NCBI GenBank assembly: GCA_004026145.2
Contig: CP034983.1
Coordinates: 10,184,658-10,248,657, forward strand
DNA: 64,000 bases
From: Takifugu bimaculatus
Lineage: Eukaryota; Chordata; Actinopteri; Tetraodontiformes; Tetraodontidae
Reading direction: 5' to 3'
This document shows, one piece after another, positions 11,301-22,056 of the stretch. How positions within the stretch are numbered: the stretch's first letter is position 1; every line of letters starts with the position of its first letter. The position numbers and the translations under genes were made by a program. Below the pieces are notes generated by a model. It was not told the DNA's origin. It was given only the letters and a program-made list of their open reading frames with translations, and searched no databases.

Positions 11301-14300
11301 GTATTGAAGCTCAGGTCCAGAACCCTCAGATGGGATCTACACCGTATTTTAAAGTGTGTGTGGGTCAAAATACCTTCCAAGTTTGTGAAACCACATTTCT
11401 CAATAGCACTCAACTCTTGTCAGGAGTTGGGACAAAGCGACCCACTCCTGACAGCTTGTGGGCGATGCTGCAGCGACCCTGCAATCCCTACACTCTCTGG
11501 TGAAACCAAATCAAAGGTTTTAGACACTGCTGGATGCTGGAAGGGTGGCTATAGTCTGGACGCATCGTTCCCCTGACTGCACATTTCTCCAACAATGATT
11601 GGCAGCTGGTGTCACTTGTTCTCCAGATGAGAGAAGGAAAGAGAGCCCCCCCACAGTGTGTTTGATTGCCCCACTGCAAGCTCAATGCTGCCAGAAAACA
11701 TTGCAGGAGCATCAATTCCCCTCAGGGCATCAACAAGGACCTCAGGAAAAGGTGCAGCTGCCACCTACTAGAGACAAGCACACTGAGCTGAGATTCAAAG
11801 CCCTCTCCTCCCAAGAGAAGAGCTTGCTTGTTGGAGGCTCTCCTGGGAGATACCTGGTGCCACAGCTCCAGCTCAGCCCGTCTCTGGAGCTGAGGTGGAA
11901 CTTAGCAAGTTTCATGGTTCTCCACCACTTCCTCTCGCTGAGGACCTTCTCAGCTGGTGGTTTCTGCTCCACCTTCCAAGTTGAGCAGGTGATACTTCTG
12001 CATTCCTGCCACCAGTGTCTCTGCAGAAAGAGTCTTCTCTACTGTTTTATATTAGATTATAGAAAATTAGGATTTTTGGTTGATGTCTTAGATTTTGTTG
12101 ACTAAGAGCAGGTTTTTCTTTAATAACATAGAAAGATTTGATGAGAAGAGCAAATGTATTATTTTATGAGCTACTTCCACTACTATTATATTCACATACT
12201 TCCATATTGTCTTAGATTGCAAGCTGCATTTATTGCATCATTCATAGAAAGTCATATTTGTGAGGAGAAAAACTCAAATAAGGTCATTTTCTTTAATGAT
12301 CATTACAAAAGAAGGAGGCGATGAACAAACAGATTTATATAAAAATTTGTAAAATCTTATGGATGGAAACCTTTTTAAAATGGTTGCATTGTGTAGAATC
12401 GGTGTAGAATCAACTTGTTGACTTCTGATTTGGACTCCAATGGAAGTGAGGTGCAACAATTGTGGATGCTGAAAGCTTCAGATCTTCATGAAGGTTTCTG
12501 TGGTTGGACTGACCTGCTGCCCCTTTAAGAGGGAGGCAGGTTTGGGCTTCTGGCTGGAATGAAGCCACCTAAGATGAGAATGACTGCAGGCTTTCGGTAC
12601 CAAGGTTTAACAGGGTGCTCACTTCACACTTGGGCTTTTCTCTTTTTTGGGATGGGTTTTCTCAGTAGAGAAGGGGCATGGCACACTGCAGCAGCTTTCT
12701 TTTGGGGTTTGCTAGTTTTCCTTCTGATCTTTAAAAGACAGGAAGAACCATTTTTGATTTGTCTGAATGTTTGGGCGGTTTTGTGGCCAGCCTAAAAAAA
12801 AACCAAGACAAATCTACAACTGATACTTCCTTTCTAGTCATTGATGACCATCCTCACATGGGACAGATTTCCACAACCAATTTAATACTGCAAATCTGTC
12901 CTGTGTGGTCTTTTTTCTGAGAACTGTAACACTACGTTTATAACAAAGATCAAACATGTAAACATTTATTGTCTAACTAGTTACATCTGGGAAAGTACTG
13001 GATCATCTCTGACTGACCTGAGCGTCTCCAGCTCACAGAGAGGATCCTGGAGAAAACCACAGAGCAGCTTCACTGCTGGATCCTTTAGACTGATGTAGCT
13101 CAGGTCCAGAACCCTCAGATGGGAGGGATTGGACCTCAGTGCCGAGGCCAGAGAGCCACAGCTGATCTCTGATAAACTGCAGCCAGTCAGTCTGGATAAG
13201 GAATCATGGCAAGAAATGATCTCTTATTGGAGGAAAAGTCATATTACACTTGCTCAAAATCATTATTTCATTTTATTTCATTATTTAATCAGGGCCCTTG
13301 GAGTCAGGAGAGCTCTGGCCCCCACTGATAAACTGGGATATTACAGCAACAACACAGTTAAAAAGTATCTATAAAATTGACTTTCAATGGCTCATTTAAA
13401 TTCATACTACACTCTCTTCTCCAAAAGTCAATGGAGTTTATCTTGAAGCCTTTCATTGTTTAGTTGTTATGTCGAAGATAAAAGGAAGCTGACCTGAGAG
13501 TCTCCAGCTTACAGTTTAGACTCTCCAGTCCAGAACAGAGCAGCTTCACTCCTGAATCCTTCAGCTGGTTCCCACTCAGGTCCAGTTCTCTCAGATGGGA
13601 GGGATTGGACCTCAGCGCCGAGGCCAGAGAGTCACAGCTGGTCTCTGATAAACTGCAGTATGACAACCTGGAAAACCAATAAATGGGGCAAATAAAAACA
13701 CATTTCTAAATATGAAAATGAAGAGAAAAGCAGAAAATGTAAAGAAATTTAGGAAAGGCCAACAGAGGCCTCCTGACCTGAGCGTCTCCAGTCTGCAGTT
13801 TGGATGCATCATTGCAGAAGACAGTAACTTTACAGCATCTGTCAGGCTTTTGTTCTTGCTTAAGCTCAGCTCCCGTAGATGAGAAGGGTTTGACGTCATT
13901 GCTGAGGCCACAACTTCCCAATGACTCTTTGAAAGAAAACGACCAGACAGTCTGTTGTGTATGAAACAAAAATAGTGAGTCAAACTTTGGGATTTCTCAT
14001 CAACTTATCTGAGAATCTACCTAAACACAAATGTAGCTCATTTCCTGGAAAAGCTAAATTCAACACCGTAGAGCAACAGTTTGAACGACCATCAGATCTG
14101 AAATGCAACTGAATTATTCTCAACATTTGTCTTATTTTAGAACAGCTCATAATTACTCAATATTTAAAATGATTGTAGCAAATGGTTTAAAGAAACGTGC
14201 ATCTTTTTATCTGTCTATCGGCTCTTTGGATATTTTGCATTTCATCCAATTTGTACGATCGTGCGTCAAGTCTTAATTCAGCGATCCGATCGATGACATC

Positions 14301-17282
14301 AGAGTCTCTGGTTGCATCGATTGCCCTCAGCTTCTGTTATATCTGCCTGTTTCCCTTCAAATCATTTTCACTGCAGCTTTTGGTGCTAGTGATGAAGTTG
14401 CCACCTAACGGGTGTGGAAAGGCTCAAACAACTTTGTGGGTCACATAAAGGCTCCAAACGGAACCGCCACAAAGACCTAAAACACCCATTTAAACCAACG
14501 AGGCCGGCTGTTTTTACGTTGAACAAATGAAGCAAAATAGTCACGTGTCATTAGTTAAAATGTGTTTTTCTGTTGTTTGGACACGATGTATACAAACAAA
14601 CAAAAGTAATTTAATTACATGACAGTAATTTCATGATAGTCAGTTAACTTGTGGCTCCTATTATTTCTGCCTTATGTTGGTTTGTCTGGATTGAACTTTG
14701 AACTTATATCCAGCCAGTGTTGAACATTTCTGAATGAATTGTTTGTTTTTTTTAAATTTATGGACGCTGCAATGGAAATAAAGAATTGAAGGAATGACCA
14801 CTGGAGGGGGTATTGCTACCTGACATGATCCACTCGCTTGATTTAAACGCCGATGTCCGGCCCCAAAAGTCTTTACTTACACGGCCTTCCTGCAGTTCCT
14901 CACAGCTGGAATCAGGCGACGTCGTCCCTCATCTGAGGTTTTGTACTGCTGCAGGTTCAGCTCATCCAGAACCTCCTCTGACATCTGCAGCAGGTAGGCC
15001 AGAGCTGAACAGTGGATCTCTGACAGTCTCCTCTCTGATTTCTTCCCCGACTTCAGGAATGATGCAATATCCTGATGGACTGACTGATCCTTCATCTCCA
15101 TCAGACAGTGGAAGATGTTGATGCTTCTGTCTGGGGAGATTTGATCACTGTTCACCTTCTTCAGGTTGTTGAGGACCTTCTGGATGGTTTCTGGGTGGCT
15201 GTCCATCTGATCCAACAGTCCACCCAAGATCCTCTGATTGGACTCCAGAGAGAGACCATGAAGGAAGTGAACAAACAAGTCCAGGTGGCCATTTTCACTT
15301 TCAAGAGATTTCATTAGTGCTCTCCTGAGGAAGTCATCAAGAGATGTGACTGGATCGTTATTTAACAACCCAACAAACCAGGAAAAAGGGTTTAGTTTCA
15401 AATATTTTAGGAAAGAATCCATAATCCCTTTATTCTTGATGGTGTAACAGTGGAACATGTAGACGGCAGCCAGAAACTCCTGAATGCTCAGATGAACAAA
15501 GCAATAGACTGATTTCTGGAAGATCACACTCTCTCTCTTGAAGATCTCTGTACAAACTCCTGAGTACACCGACACCTCAGAGACGTCCAGTCCACATCGC
15601 TCCAGGTCTTCTGAGTAGAACATGATGTTTCCTTTCTCCAGATGTTCAAACGCCAGCTGACCCAACTTCAGAAGGAGTTTTTTATCAGCCTTAGTCAGTT
15701 TCCCTGGTCTCTGCTTTCCTCCATACTTCTGCTTCTTCCTCTTTATCTGAACCCTCAGGAAGTGTGAGTAGAGGTCAGTCAGGGTTTTGGGCAGCTCTCC
15801 TCTCTGGCCTCTGGTCATCATGTCCTCCAGAACTATAGCAGTGATCCAGCAGAAAACTGGGATCAGACACATGATGTGGAGGCTCCTGGAGGCCTTGATG
15901 TGTGAGATGATTCTCTTGGACAGATCTTCATCACTGAACCTCCTCCTGAAGTACTCCTCCTTCTGGGAGTCAGTGAAGCCTCGTACTTCTGTGATCCTGT
16001 CAACACACGAGGGAGGAATCTGATAGGCTGCTGCAGGTCTGGAGGTGATCCAGATGAGAGCTGAGGGAAGCAGGTTCCCCTGGATGAGGTTCACCAGGAG
16101 CACCTCAACTGGCGATACTTGTGTGACATCAGAGATGACCTGATGCTTGTTGAAACCCAGTGAAAATCTGCTTTCATCCAGGCCATCAAAGATGAACAGA
16201 AGTTTCCAGACAGTCAGATCTTCTGCTCTGATCTTCTGTAATGTTGGATGGAAAACATGAAGCAGTGAGAGAAGACTGTGCTGCTCATCTCTGATCAAGT
16301 TCAGCTCCCTGCATGAGAGCGGAAGCACCAGACTGATGTCTTGGTTCTCCAAACCTTCTGCCCAGTCCAGACTGAACTTCTGCACTGAGAAGGTTTTTCC
16401 AACGCCGGCGACACCGTTGGTCAGAACCACTCTGATGTGTCTCTGTTGCTCCGATAAGACTTTGAAGATGTCCTGGCACTTGATTGGAGTGTCCTGGATG
16501 TTCTTCTTGGAGGTTCTCTTAAGCTGTCTCACCTCATGTTGTGTGTCCACCTCCTCACTTTGTCCCTCAGTGATGTAGAGCTCAGTGTAGATCTTGTTCA
16601 GCAGGGTTCCACTTCCTGCTTCATGAGTTCCTTCAGTCACATGTTCACATCTTCTCTTCAGACTGATCTTATGACCTTCTATCACCTCCTGCAGATCACT
16701 TCCTGAACATAAGTAAACCAATGATTTCCATCTAGAATAAATCATCAACTACAAATTCATGACATCACAAGTTCAACTTTATATTGAACAGTTTTACTTT
16801 GTTTGGGCTTCATTTCAGCATCTCCAGATCTGCTTCCAGATTGTGAACAAGAGGACTCTCCTGGTGGAGCTGACTGATCCCAGTTTGATGGGATGTGCTC
16901 CCCCCTCTCACTATGAAACACATCTCTATTAGTCCTTTGATTTATAGGATGAAAAAACCTGATCAAGACTCAATATTGTTCCAGCATTTATGTCTGAATT
17001 CATCTTTCAGTTTTAAACATGATTCTTGTTTCTAATCAACAATATTCTCATTAAGTATGTAACTATATGACTGTCTGAGGTTTAAGTGTTAAACATCTCC
17101 AATAATAAACTCATAACCTGCTGCTGTTAATGTGACTAACAGCTGGCACACAAACACATCATCACGCTTTAGTTTTCTTACATTTCCTCTGAACTTCTGA
17201 AGTTTATTATATCATCTTTGGAGTGGTCACTCTTCAGGGACACACAGCTGGGCACTGTGGACTCTGCTCTGTCCTCGTCCAT
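5213..17282 (-). CDS. Fish NLR gene 1 (FISNA-NACHT-LRR, NLRC3-like)
   Basis: Predicted cytosolic NOD-like receptor of the fish-expanded class. Coding exons in order: 17182-17282 (MDEDRAESTVPSCVSLKSD), 16798-16910 (ERGEHIPSNWDQSAPPGESS), 14881-16702 (FISNA plus NACHT), LRR exons 13778-13951, 13494-13667, 13018-13191, 10849-11022, 10143-10316, 8867-9040 and 6828-7001, and the terminal exon 5213-5393 ending LETLRQ-stop. Leaving out the damaged exon at 11229-11335, the lengths sum to 3435 bp, an open frame of 1144 residues. Walker A GVAGVGKT is at about residues 168-175, with Walker B LLFIFDGLDE downstream. No B30.2 domain follows the LRRs; the end type LLSDLVENPHYGLETL is known from related fish proteins that lack B30.2. 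An acceptor sits right before the ATG, so a 5' non-coding exon is likely. The paralogue is at 23433-30868. Confidence 0.85.
5672..6571. mobile_element. MITE with 3-bp AAC duplication, full-length copy
   Basis: Imperfect inverted ends of about 40-50 bp start GGCTGTTTCCGACTCC on the left and end GGTTTCAGAAACAGCC on the right. The element is flanked by AAC on both sides. The empty site is visible at about 10585-10600, where 'ggcacaacctgtctt' is uninterrupted in a sibling LRR unit. The 3-bp target duplication suggests a PIF/Harbinger-like non-autonomous element; the family is inferred. No transposase is seen. Confidence 0.8.
6828..7001 (-). CDS. NLR gene 1 LRR exon, 174 bp
   Basis: One full leucine-rich-repeat pair (CDSLASALRSNPSHLKELDL, then QLQDSGVKLLCGFLHFPNC). 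The acceptor is TTTAG and the donor GTAAAC. It belongs to the tandem array of 0.7-kb exon-plus-intron units. Confidence 0.85.
7280..8113. mobile_element. MITE with AAC duplication, second copy
   Basis: Same ends and same insertion point as 5672-6571. It is flanked by AAC and is slightly shorter inside. Both copies sit at the same place in adjacent LRR units, so the element was inserted once and then copied together with the unit. Confidence 0.8.
8158..8650 (+). mobile_element. Solo LTR, 493 bp, TG...CA ends, 4-bp duplication CTCC
   Basis: The inserted block begins TGAAATGG and ends TTCCGCGACA. It is flanked by CTCC on both sides, and sibling units show the uninterrupted 'ccctcctcgttggctgg'. 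A TATATGA box lies at about 8499-8505 with a plausible start region after it, as in an LTR promoter. No gag or pol remains. A Ty3-like LTR is likely but not proven. Confidence 0.8.
8867..9040 (-). CDS. NLR gene 1 LRR exon, 174 bp
   Basis: Same structure as the exon at 6828-7001, with open frame and intact splice sites (TTTAG acceptor, GTAAAC donor). The upstream flank about 55 bp away is interrupted by a hAT remnant. Confidence 0.85.
9092..9860. mobile_element. Broken hAT transposon remnant (BED-type transposase pieces)
   Basis: On the minus strand about 9250-9540 reads as a BED-zinc-finger start (RPVCLVCGANVAVTKEYN, then HYETKHYEKYKDLD). On the plus strand about 9205-9270 reads RAKGLNHRQFKSFLEELDSE, a piece of the same transposase family (GTF2IRD2/ZBED-like hAT). 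The right end, with 'ggcccgcgggcctgagtttg', is typical of hAT termini. The two pieces are in opposite orientation, so the element is rearranged and dead. Confidence 0.65.
9861..9886. mobile_element. Right-end stub of the AAC-flanked MITE
   Basis: 'ggtttcagaaacagcc' followed by AACCTGTC, identical to the right end of the copies at 5672-6571 and 7280-8113. The rest was lost together with the hAT rearrangement. Confidence 0.75.
10143..10316 (-). CDS. NLR gene 1 LRR exon, 174 bp
   Basis: Open LRR exon in the tandem array (ELNLSFNQLQDSGVKLLC). Splice sites and phase are as in the sister exons. Confidence 0.85.
10849..11022 (-). CDS. NLR gene 1 LRR exon, 174 bp
   Basis: Open LRR exon (ELDLSLNKLQDSGVKLLC). 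The closest relative is 24709-24882 in NLR gene 2, including the flank 'gaaaaatgcaggatgaggtt'. Confidence 0.85.
11229..11335 (-). pseudogene. Truncated LRR exon of NLR gene 1
   Basis: Only the 3' part of an LRR exon remains (VLDLSFNTLKDLGVKRLC). A deletion joins 'cctcagatggga' to 'tctacaccgtat', removing the first third of the exon and its splice acceptor. The same two sequences lie about 210 bp apart in the intact paralogue at 25082-25255. The exon should be skipped, and because all LRR exons share one phase the frame survives. Confidence 0.8.
11600..12110 (+). mobile_element. Relic of a hAT transposase C-terminus (ZBED1-like)
   Basis: Degenerate coding-like sequence whose third frame at 12002-12043 reads IPATSVSAERVFST, the hallmark of the hAT dimerisation domain. 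'LEALLGDTW' lies upstream in the same family style. Stops and frameshifts separate the pieces. The same relic is at about 25665-26170, so it predates the segmental duplication. It lies in an NLR intron. Confidence 0.65.
12111..13017. other. NLR gene 1 intron, no gene seen
   Basis: Conserved with 26171-27079 of the second segment, as expected from recent duplication. An open frame of 78 codons on the plus strand (from about 12559) is kept in both copies but resembles nothing I know and lacks any supporting signal. Confidence 0.6.
13018..13191 (-). CDS. NLR gene 1 LRR exon, 174 bp
   Basis: Open LRR exon (CGSLASALRSNPSHLRVLDL and LLCGFLQDPLCELETL). The paralogue at 27080-27253 appears to be a hybrid of this exon and the next one upstream. 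Confidence 0.85.
13494..13667 (-). CDS. NLR gene 1 LRR exon absent as a separate exon in gene 2
   Basis: Open LRR exon (SYCSLSETSCDSLASALRSN). In gene 2 the sequence upstream of this exon ('cctggaaaaccaataaatgg') is joined directly to an exon of the 13018 type, so one exon is missing there. Confidence 0.85.
13778..13951 (-). CDS. NLR gene 1 first LRR exon
   Basis: First repeat after the NACHT exon (SKSHWEVVASAMTSNPSHLR, LSSAMMHPNCRLETL). It is more divergent than the other LRR exons and is conserved as 27364-27537 in gene 2. Confidence 0.85.
14881..16702 (-). CDS. NLR gene 1 FISNA-NACHT exon
   Basis: Single 1822-bp exon. It begins SDLQEVIEGHKISLKRRCEH (FISNA segment), then Walker A GVAGVGKT, Walker B LLFIFDGLDESR, a sensor-like LIWITSRPAAA, and winged-helix/NACHT-associated helices with YCFVHLSIQEFLAAVYMF. 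It ends CRKAV at a GTAAGT donor. ATP/dNTP-binding oligomerisation module of a cytosolic receptor. It is fully open and close in sequence to 28465-30283, which is 3 bp shorter, as expected for recent duplicates. Confidence 0.9.
16798..16910 (-). CDS. NLR gene 1 second coding exon
   Basis: 113-bp exon encoding ERGEHIPSNWDQSAPPGESS and a Ser-rich end (SQSGSRSGDAEMKPKQ). This is the linker seen in fish NLRC3-like proteins. The phase fits both neighbours. The paralogue is 30384-30496. Confidence 0.8.
17182..17282 (-). CDS. NLR gene 1 first coding exon
   Basis: ATG at 17280-17282, then DEDRAESTVPSCVSLKSDHS. The donor is GTAAGA. The ATG is preceded immediately by a CAG acceptor, so transcription starts further upstream. 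Sister exons are at 30768-30868 and 34388-34488. Confidence 0.75.
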
Positions 17283-17780
17283 CCTGAGGAAACATCAGAA
17301 ATAGTGATGAGACTGTGATGAAGGTAAATAATCTGTAGAGGTTGGAGTTAAATAATCCCAATTCACTGCATTTTTGTCAAACAGGAACATTTCTAATCCA
17401 TTCTGGATAACAACTGAATCAATAAATCAATGATGTCTCTGTATAATTTTCATGTTTTCAGAGTTTAAGCTGCTTTTTTTAACTGTTCCCTGCAGTGAGA
17501 AAAGAACTGGCACCTTTTCCAGCCCCTCATCCTGCAGCACTGAATGTGCTCTAAAGTTCTTTCCAGAGCAAACGTCTCTGCACTTGCAGCAACATGTTGT
17601 AGTCATGGATCCGTGAGGAGAACCGGATACAGGAAACGCCCCCACTTTGATCCCAAAAACCCAACTGGTGGCCAACGGTGGTCCGGCAACGACGGGGACG
17701 CTGGTCCATCGGGCCGACAACACTGGTTTTCCACAGGCCAACATGGTGAAAGGACTGTCTTCAGCTCAGCCACTAAATGA
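17283..17780. repeat. NLR upstream block, shared with 34489-34970
   Basis: About 480 bp directly 5' of NLR exon 1, nearly identical to the block 5' of the exon copy at 34388-34488. It may hold a 5' non-coding exon and promoter. Minus-strand open frames across it are kept in both copies, but I see no domain. Confidence 0.6.
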
Positions 17781-18229
17781 TTTGGTGCTACATAAACATA
17801 CTAGTCAGGACTTTTTAACTTCCCTCATTTGTTCCCCTCTTCAATTATTTCTATAATCCAAGTCCACAAAGATCACTGCTCTATTTAAAATAGATGAAAG
17901 AAATGACACCCACTCCTGCATTTCTTTCACAGTGGTTCCACAACATAGAACAATAAACCACTGTGAGAAAACGTGCAACATGAACCAAAAATCCTGTTGG
18001 TGTCCTGTGATCCTGTGTGGATTTATTTAATTAATCAGGCCTTTAATTGATTTTTTGATTACTTTTAATTTATGTTCTCATGCTTTTTTATGTCTTATCC
18101 TTATTTTACTTGATACTTTTACTGTTTTACTACTCCAATTCTTAGTTCCTCAGCTTTTAGCTTTTATACCTTTTATCCCATTTACTGTTTTAGTCCTTCA
18201 GTTTTTAGCTCCAGTGTATCCTCATGGTG

Positions 18230-18665
18230 TTTCCTCATGGGGGCCTGCCAGGCTGGGAGATGTTTCCGGTCTACCGCTGGAGGTGCTGTCCCATTGTCGA
18301 CTCTGGCCTGGGGGGTTGGGGGGCTCTGTGCTTTGGTGTGGAGCCTCCGGTCTGTCCGGGTCAGGCTGGTCTTTGTGGCGGTACCACCTGTGGTCACGGA
18401 CCGTGACCGCCCTCGGCCTGGTGGGCCTCCAAAGGTGGCGTCTCCTTCGCCTCAGGTCTCGGTGCCCAGCCATGTCTCAGCTTGCCTCAGCTTGTTTGTG
18501 TGTGTGGGTGTGTGTGTTTGAGTGTGTGTATCTGTGTGTGTGTCCTTTTTCTTGATTCTCTTGTTTCTCTTTGTTGTTTTTATCCTTTGTGAGGCACTTT
18601 GTGCTACCCAGTGTATGAAAAGTGCCATATAAATAAAGATTGAGTTGAATTGAATTGAATTATTT
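18230..18665 (+). mobile_element. 3' end of a retroposon ending in (TTGAA)n
   Basis: GC-rich body, a GTGTGT stretch, then 'aaagtgccatataaataaag' followed by GAATTGAATTGAATT. This is the usual 3' tail style of fish LINE/SINE copies. No reverse transcriptase is left. Confidence 0.6.
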
Positions 18666-18769
18666 TCAAAGTTTATTTTTTTAAATAATACCAAAATATC
18701 CAGCTGTAACCTGGACTGCTGAACAACTCTAATAACTCTAAGAGCTTTTCACCTGTCACAAAATGTCGC

Positions 18770-19615
18770 TCTTCCTGCTTCGTCTGAACAGAATACTTTC
18801 ACTTTTAAAACCTAATCAACAGCTTTATGGCGTATATATTACTACCATAAAAGCGTTCTGGGAGGGTTTAAAGTTCTTTTAGGATCAGTAGCAAAGAGCA
18901 GAAAAATAAACTAAACTTCACTTAGAAAGACTATTCAACTATAACTAAAGCCAGACTATAAGAAAGTTAAATAAGACCTATTCATTTATAATGCATTATG
19001 ATGTTTTGTGCTAAAACTAAATATGAAGTCTCATTAATTCAAATCTTGATTTTTATCTCCAAACACAACTGTCAATTCTTTTCAATAATGCTCTTCGTTT
19101 CCACTCACCTTGTCGGTCTTCAGTCTTCCTGCTCAGTCTGAAAGGAATACTTTGAAAAACTCGTTTGTTGGGTTCCCAGTTTAACTATTGTCTGCAGTTC
19201 CACGCGTGTCCACCGGGTGGCGGTAAAGCACCACATGATATTTCTCCTTTTTGGAACTTCTTCAGCTGCGTTGAGCTTTAAATCTTCACCTGTCGCTCCC
19301 TTTAAGATCTAAACTTTGTTTTTCTCTCTGTAGTTTGTGGGTTTAAATATTTTTGATGAATTCAGATGACGACTGAAACTGTCAATGACCAATCGAAAGT
19401 TCGTCCATTTTTCTACTGAGTCACACATTTTCATTATTTATTGTCATTTTTGGGTCTAAACTGGACCAGTGCTGTTTTGCTTTTTCTGTGGACCAGATGT
19501 TCCAGGCAGGTTCCATCATCGGACACAGACGGAGACAGGTCACGTGACAACAGTCAGCCTTTAGTTCTTTATTACAGGAGGATCTGGTTTATATACAGAC
19601 ACGAATCTGCAAAAT
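18770..19615. repeat. Segmental-duplication block, copy 2
   Basis: Paralogous to about 440-1240 and strongest over 19180-19615. Right of 19615 the similarity ends, where the first segment continues into the chrnd TM1 exon. Confidence 0.8.
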
Positions 19616-22056
19616 ACTAAAACGTATATGAACCCAAAGTACTAAAAAGTCTACATACAGGCACACGCGTGTATTAAGTGTCTATACACACGTTTGCGCG
19701 TACGTACACACTGTATATTCATCTAATAACTGTTAGTTTCTAAAACACCAAAGTAGAGTCACTGAGGCACGGCTTCACCTCCTTTACACCGAGGTTTCAC
19801 TGAGCAGGTGTGATGAACTGTTGCAGAAGGAAAAGCATGGAACATGTTAATAACCGGACACAAAAACACTCAGGTTTATTGTCTGGACCTCGCCATCCCT
19901 TTGGGGAGGATCGTCTCATTCTTCAGCTTTGAACTGTCAGAGTTCAAAGGTTTCATCCTTCCACAAGACCAGAAAACTTCCGCCCAACCTTCTGACCTCG
20001 AGTGTCGTATTTTCATCTCTTCAAAAATTATCATGTTGAACATTTTGTCTTCCAAAGGAAAAAGAAAAAAAAAAATCTTTCCATCTGAAATTCGGGGCGA
20101 GACAATCCGAAAAAGGCAACTATCTCCAAATCTGAGCTTTCTGAGCGACTGATGTGAAGCTGGTGAAACCAGTTTGACGACCATTGTGAAACCAGGAGCA
20201 GTGTAAATGGGGGGGGGGGGGGGGGGGGGGGGCAGTGAGTGGATGCTGCATTCATCAAACACACAATAGTCAGAAGAGAAGAAGGAAGAACAGAAGCCCG
20301 TGTTCCTCAGTGTTGGTGTGGAGACGCCTGTTTGGAGGAGCAGGAAGCAGGCTGGACTCTTCCAGCTGGCTTTAATGCCACTTCTCTTCTGAGAACCTCC
20401 CAGCAGCTTTCTCTCCACCATCTTTTTACGCTGAAGGTTTTTGATCATTTCAGGTCAGATGTTCTTGGACTGAGGTTAAACATGTTTGTTCTTGTGCTCG
20501 GAGCGAACCGATGATCCTCTAAAGTCAGGCATCCTAAAGGTGGATGTTTCCTGAGGCCTGGAGGCTTTAAAGTGGCGCTTTTACCCACTTGTCCTCGTTC
20601 TGTTGGAAACTTGATCCAAAAACCTTTTCTGGAGCTTCATGTTCTGCTTTTTTGAAGGAATGAAATGGTTTCATCAGCGCTGCCGGGGGCTGAGCAGGCT
20701 TCATAAATCTGAAGCTCTGAGATCCTTTAAAGATCTCCTGGAATCAGCAGATGGGGGTTTGATCAAAAACTGTAAGAATCAGTCAAGCTATCAAATCTTG
20801 ACTCAGTCCAAGCGTGAACCAGTCCATCCAGAGCTGATTATGGCTCAGCCAGGAGGAAAGCACGGCCTGGGGGGGTTCATATGGAGCAGGCACACTCTGG
20901 CTCTATTGCTACTGAAAACAGCCCTTCAGCACAGCAGCCTGGAATACAGTTCTGGAGAACACCTGTTCCCAACAGAACCTGTTTAAAACGGGACCAGTAA
21001 AGATGCCCGGCGTGACCACGACCACGGGGAGAGGGGGGGGGGGGGGGGGCAGAGACAGGCGGTAACGCCGCTGCCCACCGATTCACCTGGAAACAACAAA
21101 AACCCCAGCAGCTTGGACCCAATATGGCAGCGTGTTCCTCAGAAACGCTCCTCAAACTCTCCCCACAGCTTCATTGCTAAACAGGATTTGGGTTTTTTTG
21201 TCCGTGCTAAATGGAAAGTGTTTGTCCTTTGGTGGTCCAACAGGACCACGATTTGGATGGATGGATGATTTGATGTTATTGGGAATAAAAACAGCTGAAA
21301 ATGGAAGCAGAGATGTTTCAGAGCACCAGAGTTCAGAAAGAGTTTCTAATCAAACACCGCCTGTTGGGAAAAATCACTAAATCAAGTATCTGTTAGATTT
21401 TGGGTTTTAACCGAACCAGAGAGCAGGCCAGAACACAGTGGTAAAAAGGTCCAAATGAGTTTTATTGACAGGGGAACACTCAAAGAAGACAGATGATGCT
21501 GCGCTGACAACCACCGTCAGTGACAAGCTAGCGAGAGTGAGCTCACGAGACCGGAAATTAGTGACAGTAACCGGAAGTAAACAAAAGAGCAGACAACTCT
21601 GCGTTCAAGTTTCATTCAAATATACAAAGAGTAAAATAACAAATACATTTAAACTTAACAGAAAATATAAGGACTCATCAACTTTATTTATACCCAAAAT
21701 ATAGTTTCTGTCATTACATAAACGTGTTTGATCCTCAGTCACATAACACAAAGCAGATAAACATATAAGGAAACACAGTAAAGTTTCAAATTAAAAAAAT
21801 CAAATCTAAGTAAAAATTAAATTGAGAATCTGTGACTGTGTACTGCGCAATCCCTTGCTTATTCTAAGCTTATTCTTTTTATTTTAATTATTTAGTTTGC
21901 TGTTAACTATTGTCTTCCTGATTTAGGCGTAACGAGCTGCAGGTGCGCTGGAGGCTCAGCGCTCTTTGGAGATCGCCCCCCCCTGAATGCCGTTCCTGCA
22001 GGTAGAGGAGGAGGTGAGAAGTCCGAGTGCCGACCAGAAACCGAACAACAACAAAT
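19616..22056. other. Segment-2-specific region, no gene recognised
   Basis: This replaces the part of segment 1 that holds chrnd exons TM1-TM3. Several TTTATT motifs could be minus-strand poly(A) signals (for example about 19875 and 21462), so part may be a 3' UTR. It contains a G homopolymer at about 20210-20232 and another G run at about 21037-21049. No domain is seen in the open frames. Confidence 0.5.
20210..20232 (+). repeat. Poly-G run of about 23-24
   Basis: An uninterrupted G homopolymer. It is G-quadruplex prone and prone to length error in sequencing. Confidence 0.9.

Noticed and set aside
11599..12105. 168-codon plus-strand open frame, also kept at 25664-26170
   Set aside because: The copies are recent duplicates, so conservation carries little weight. 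Another frame reads a hAT dimerisation motif, so this is a transposase relic, not a gene.
12559..12795. 78-codon open frame conserved at 26622-26858
   Set aside because: No domain, no splice or promoter support, and sits in an NLR intron duplicated recently.
14813..15121. Open frames on the plus strand across the NACHT exons
   Set aside because: Antisense shadows of the strongly supported FISNA-NACHT coding exon.
17427..17744. Cys-containing minus-strand frame upstream of the NLR, also at 34633-34914
   Set aside because: Retained in recent duplicates only; no known domain; more likely 5' non-coding/promoter sequence.
19876..20448. 190-codon minus-strand open frame
   Set aside because: It reads through a G homopolymer (Pro run) and has no recognisable domain; probably a 3' UTR or spacer.
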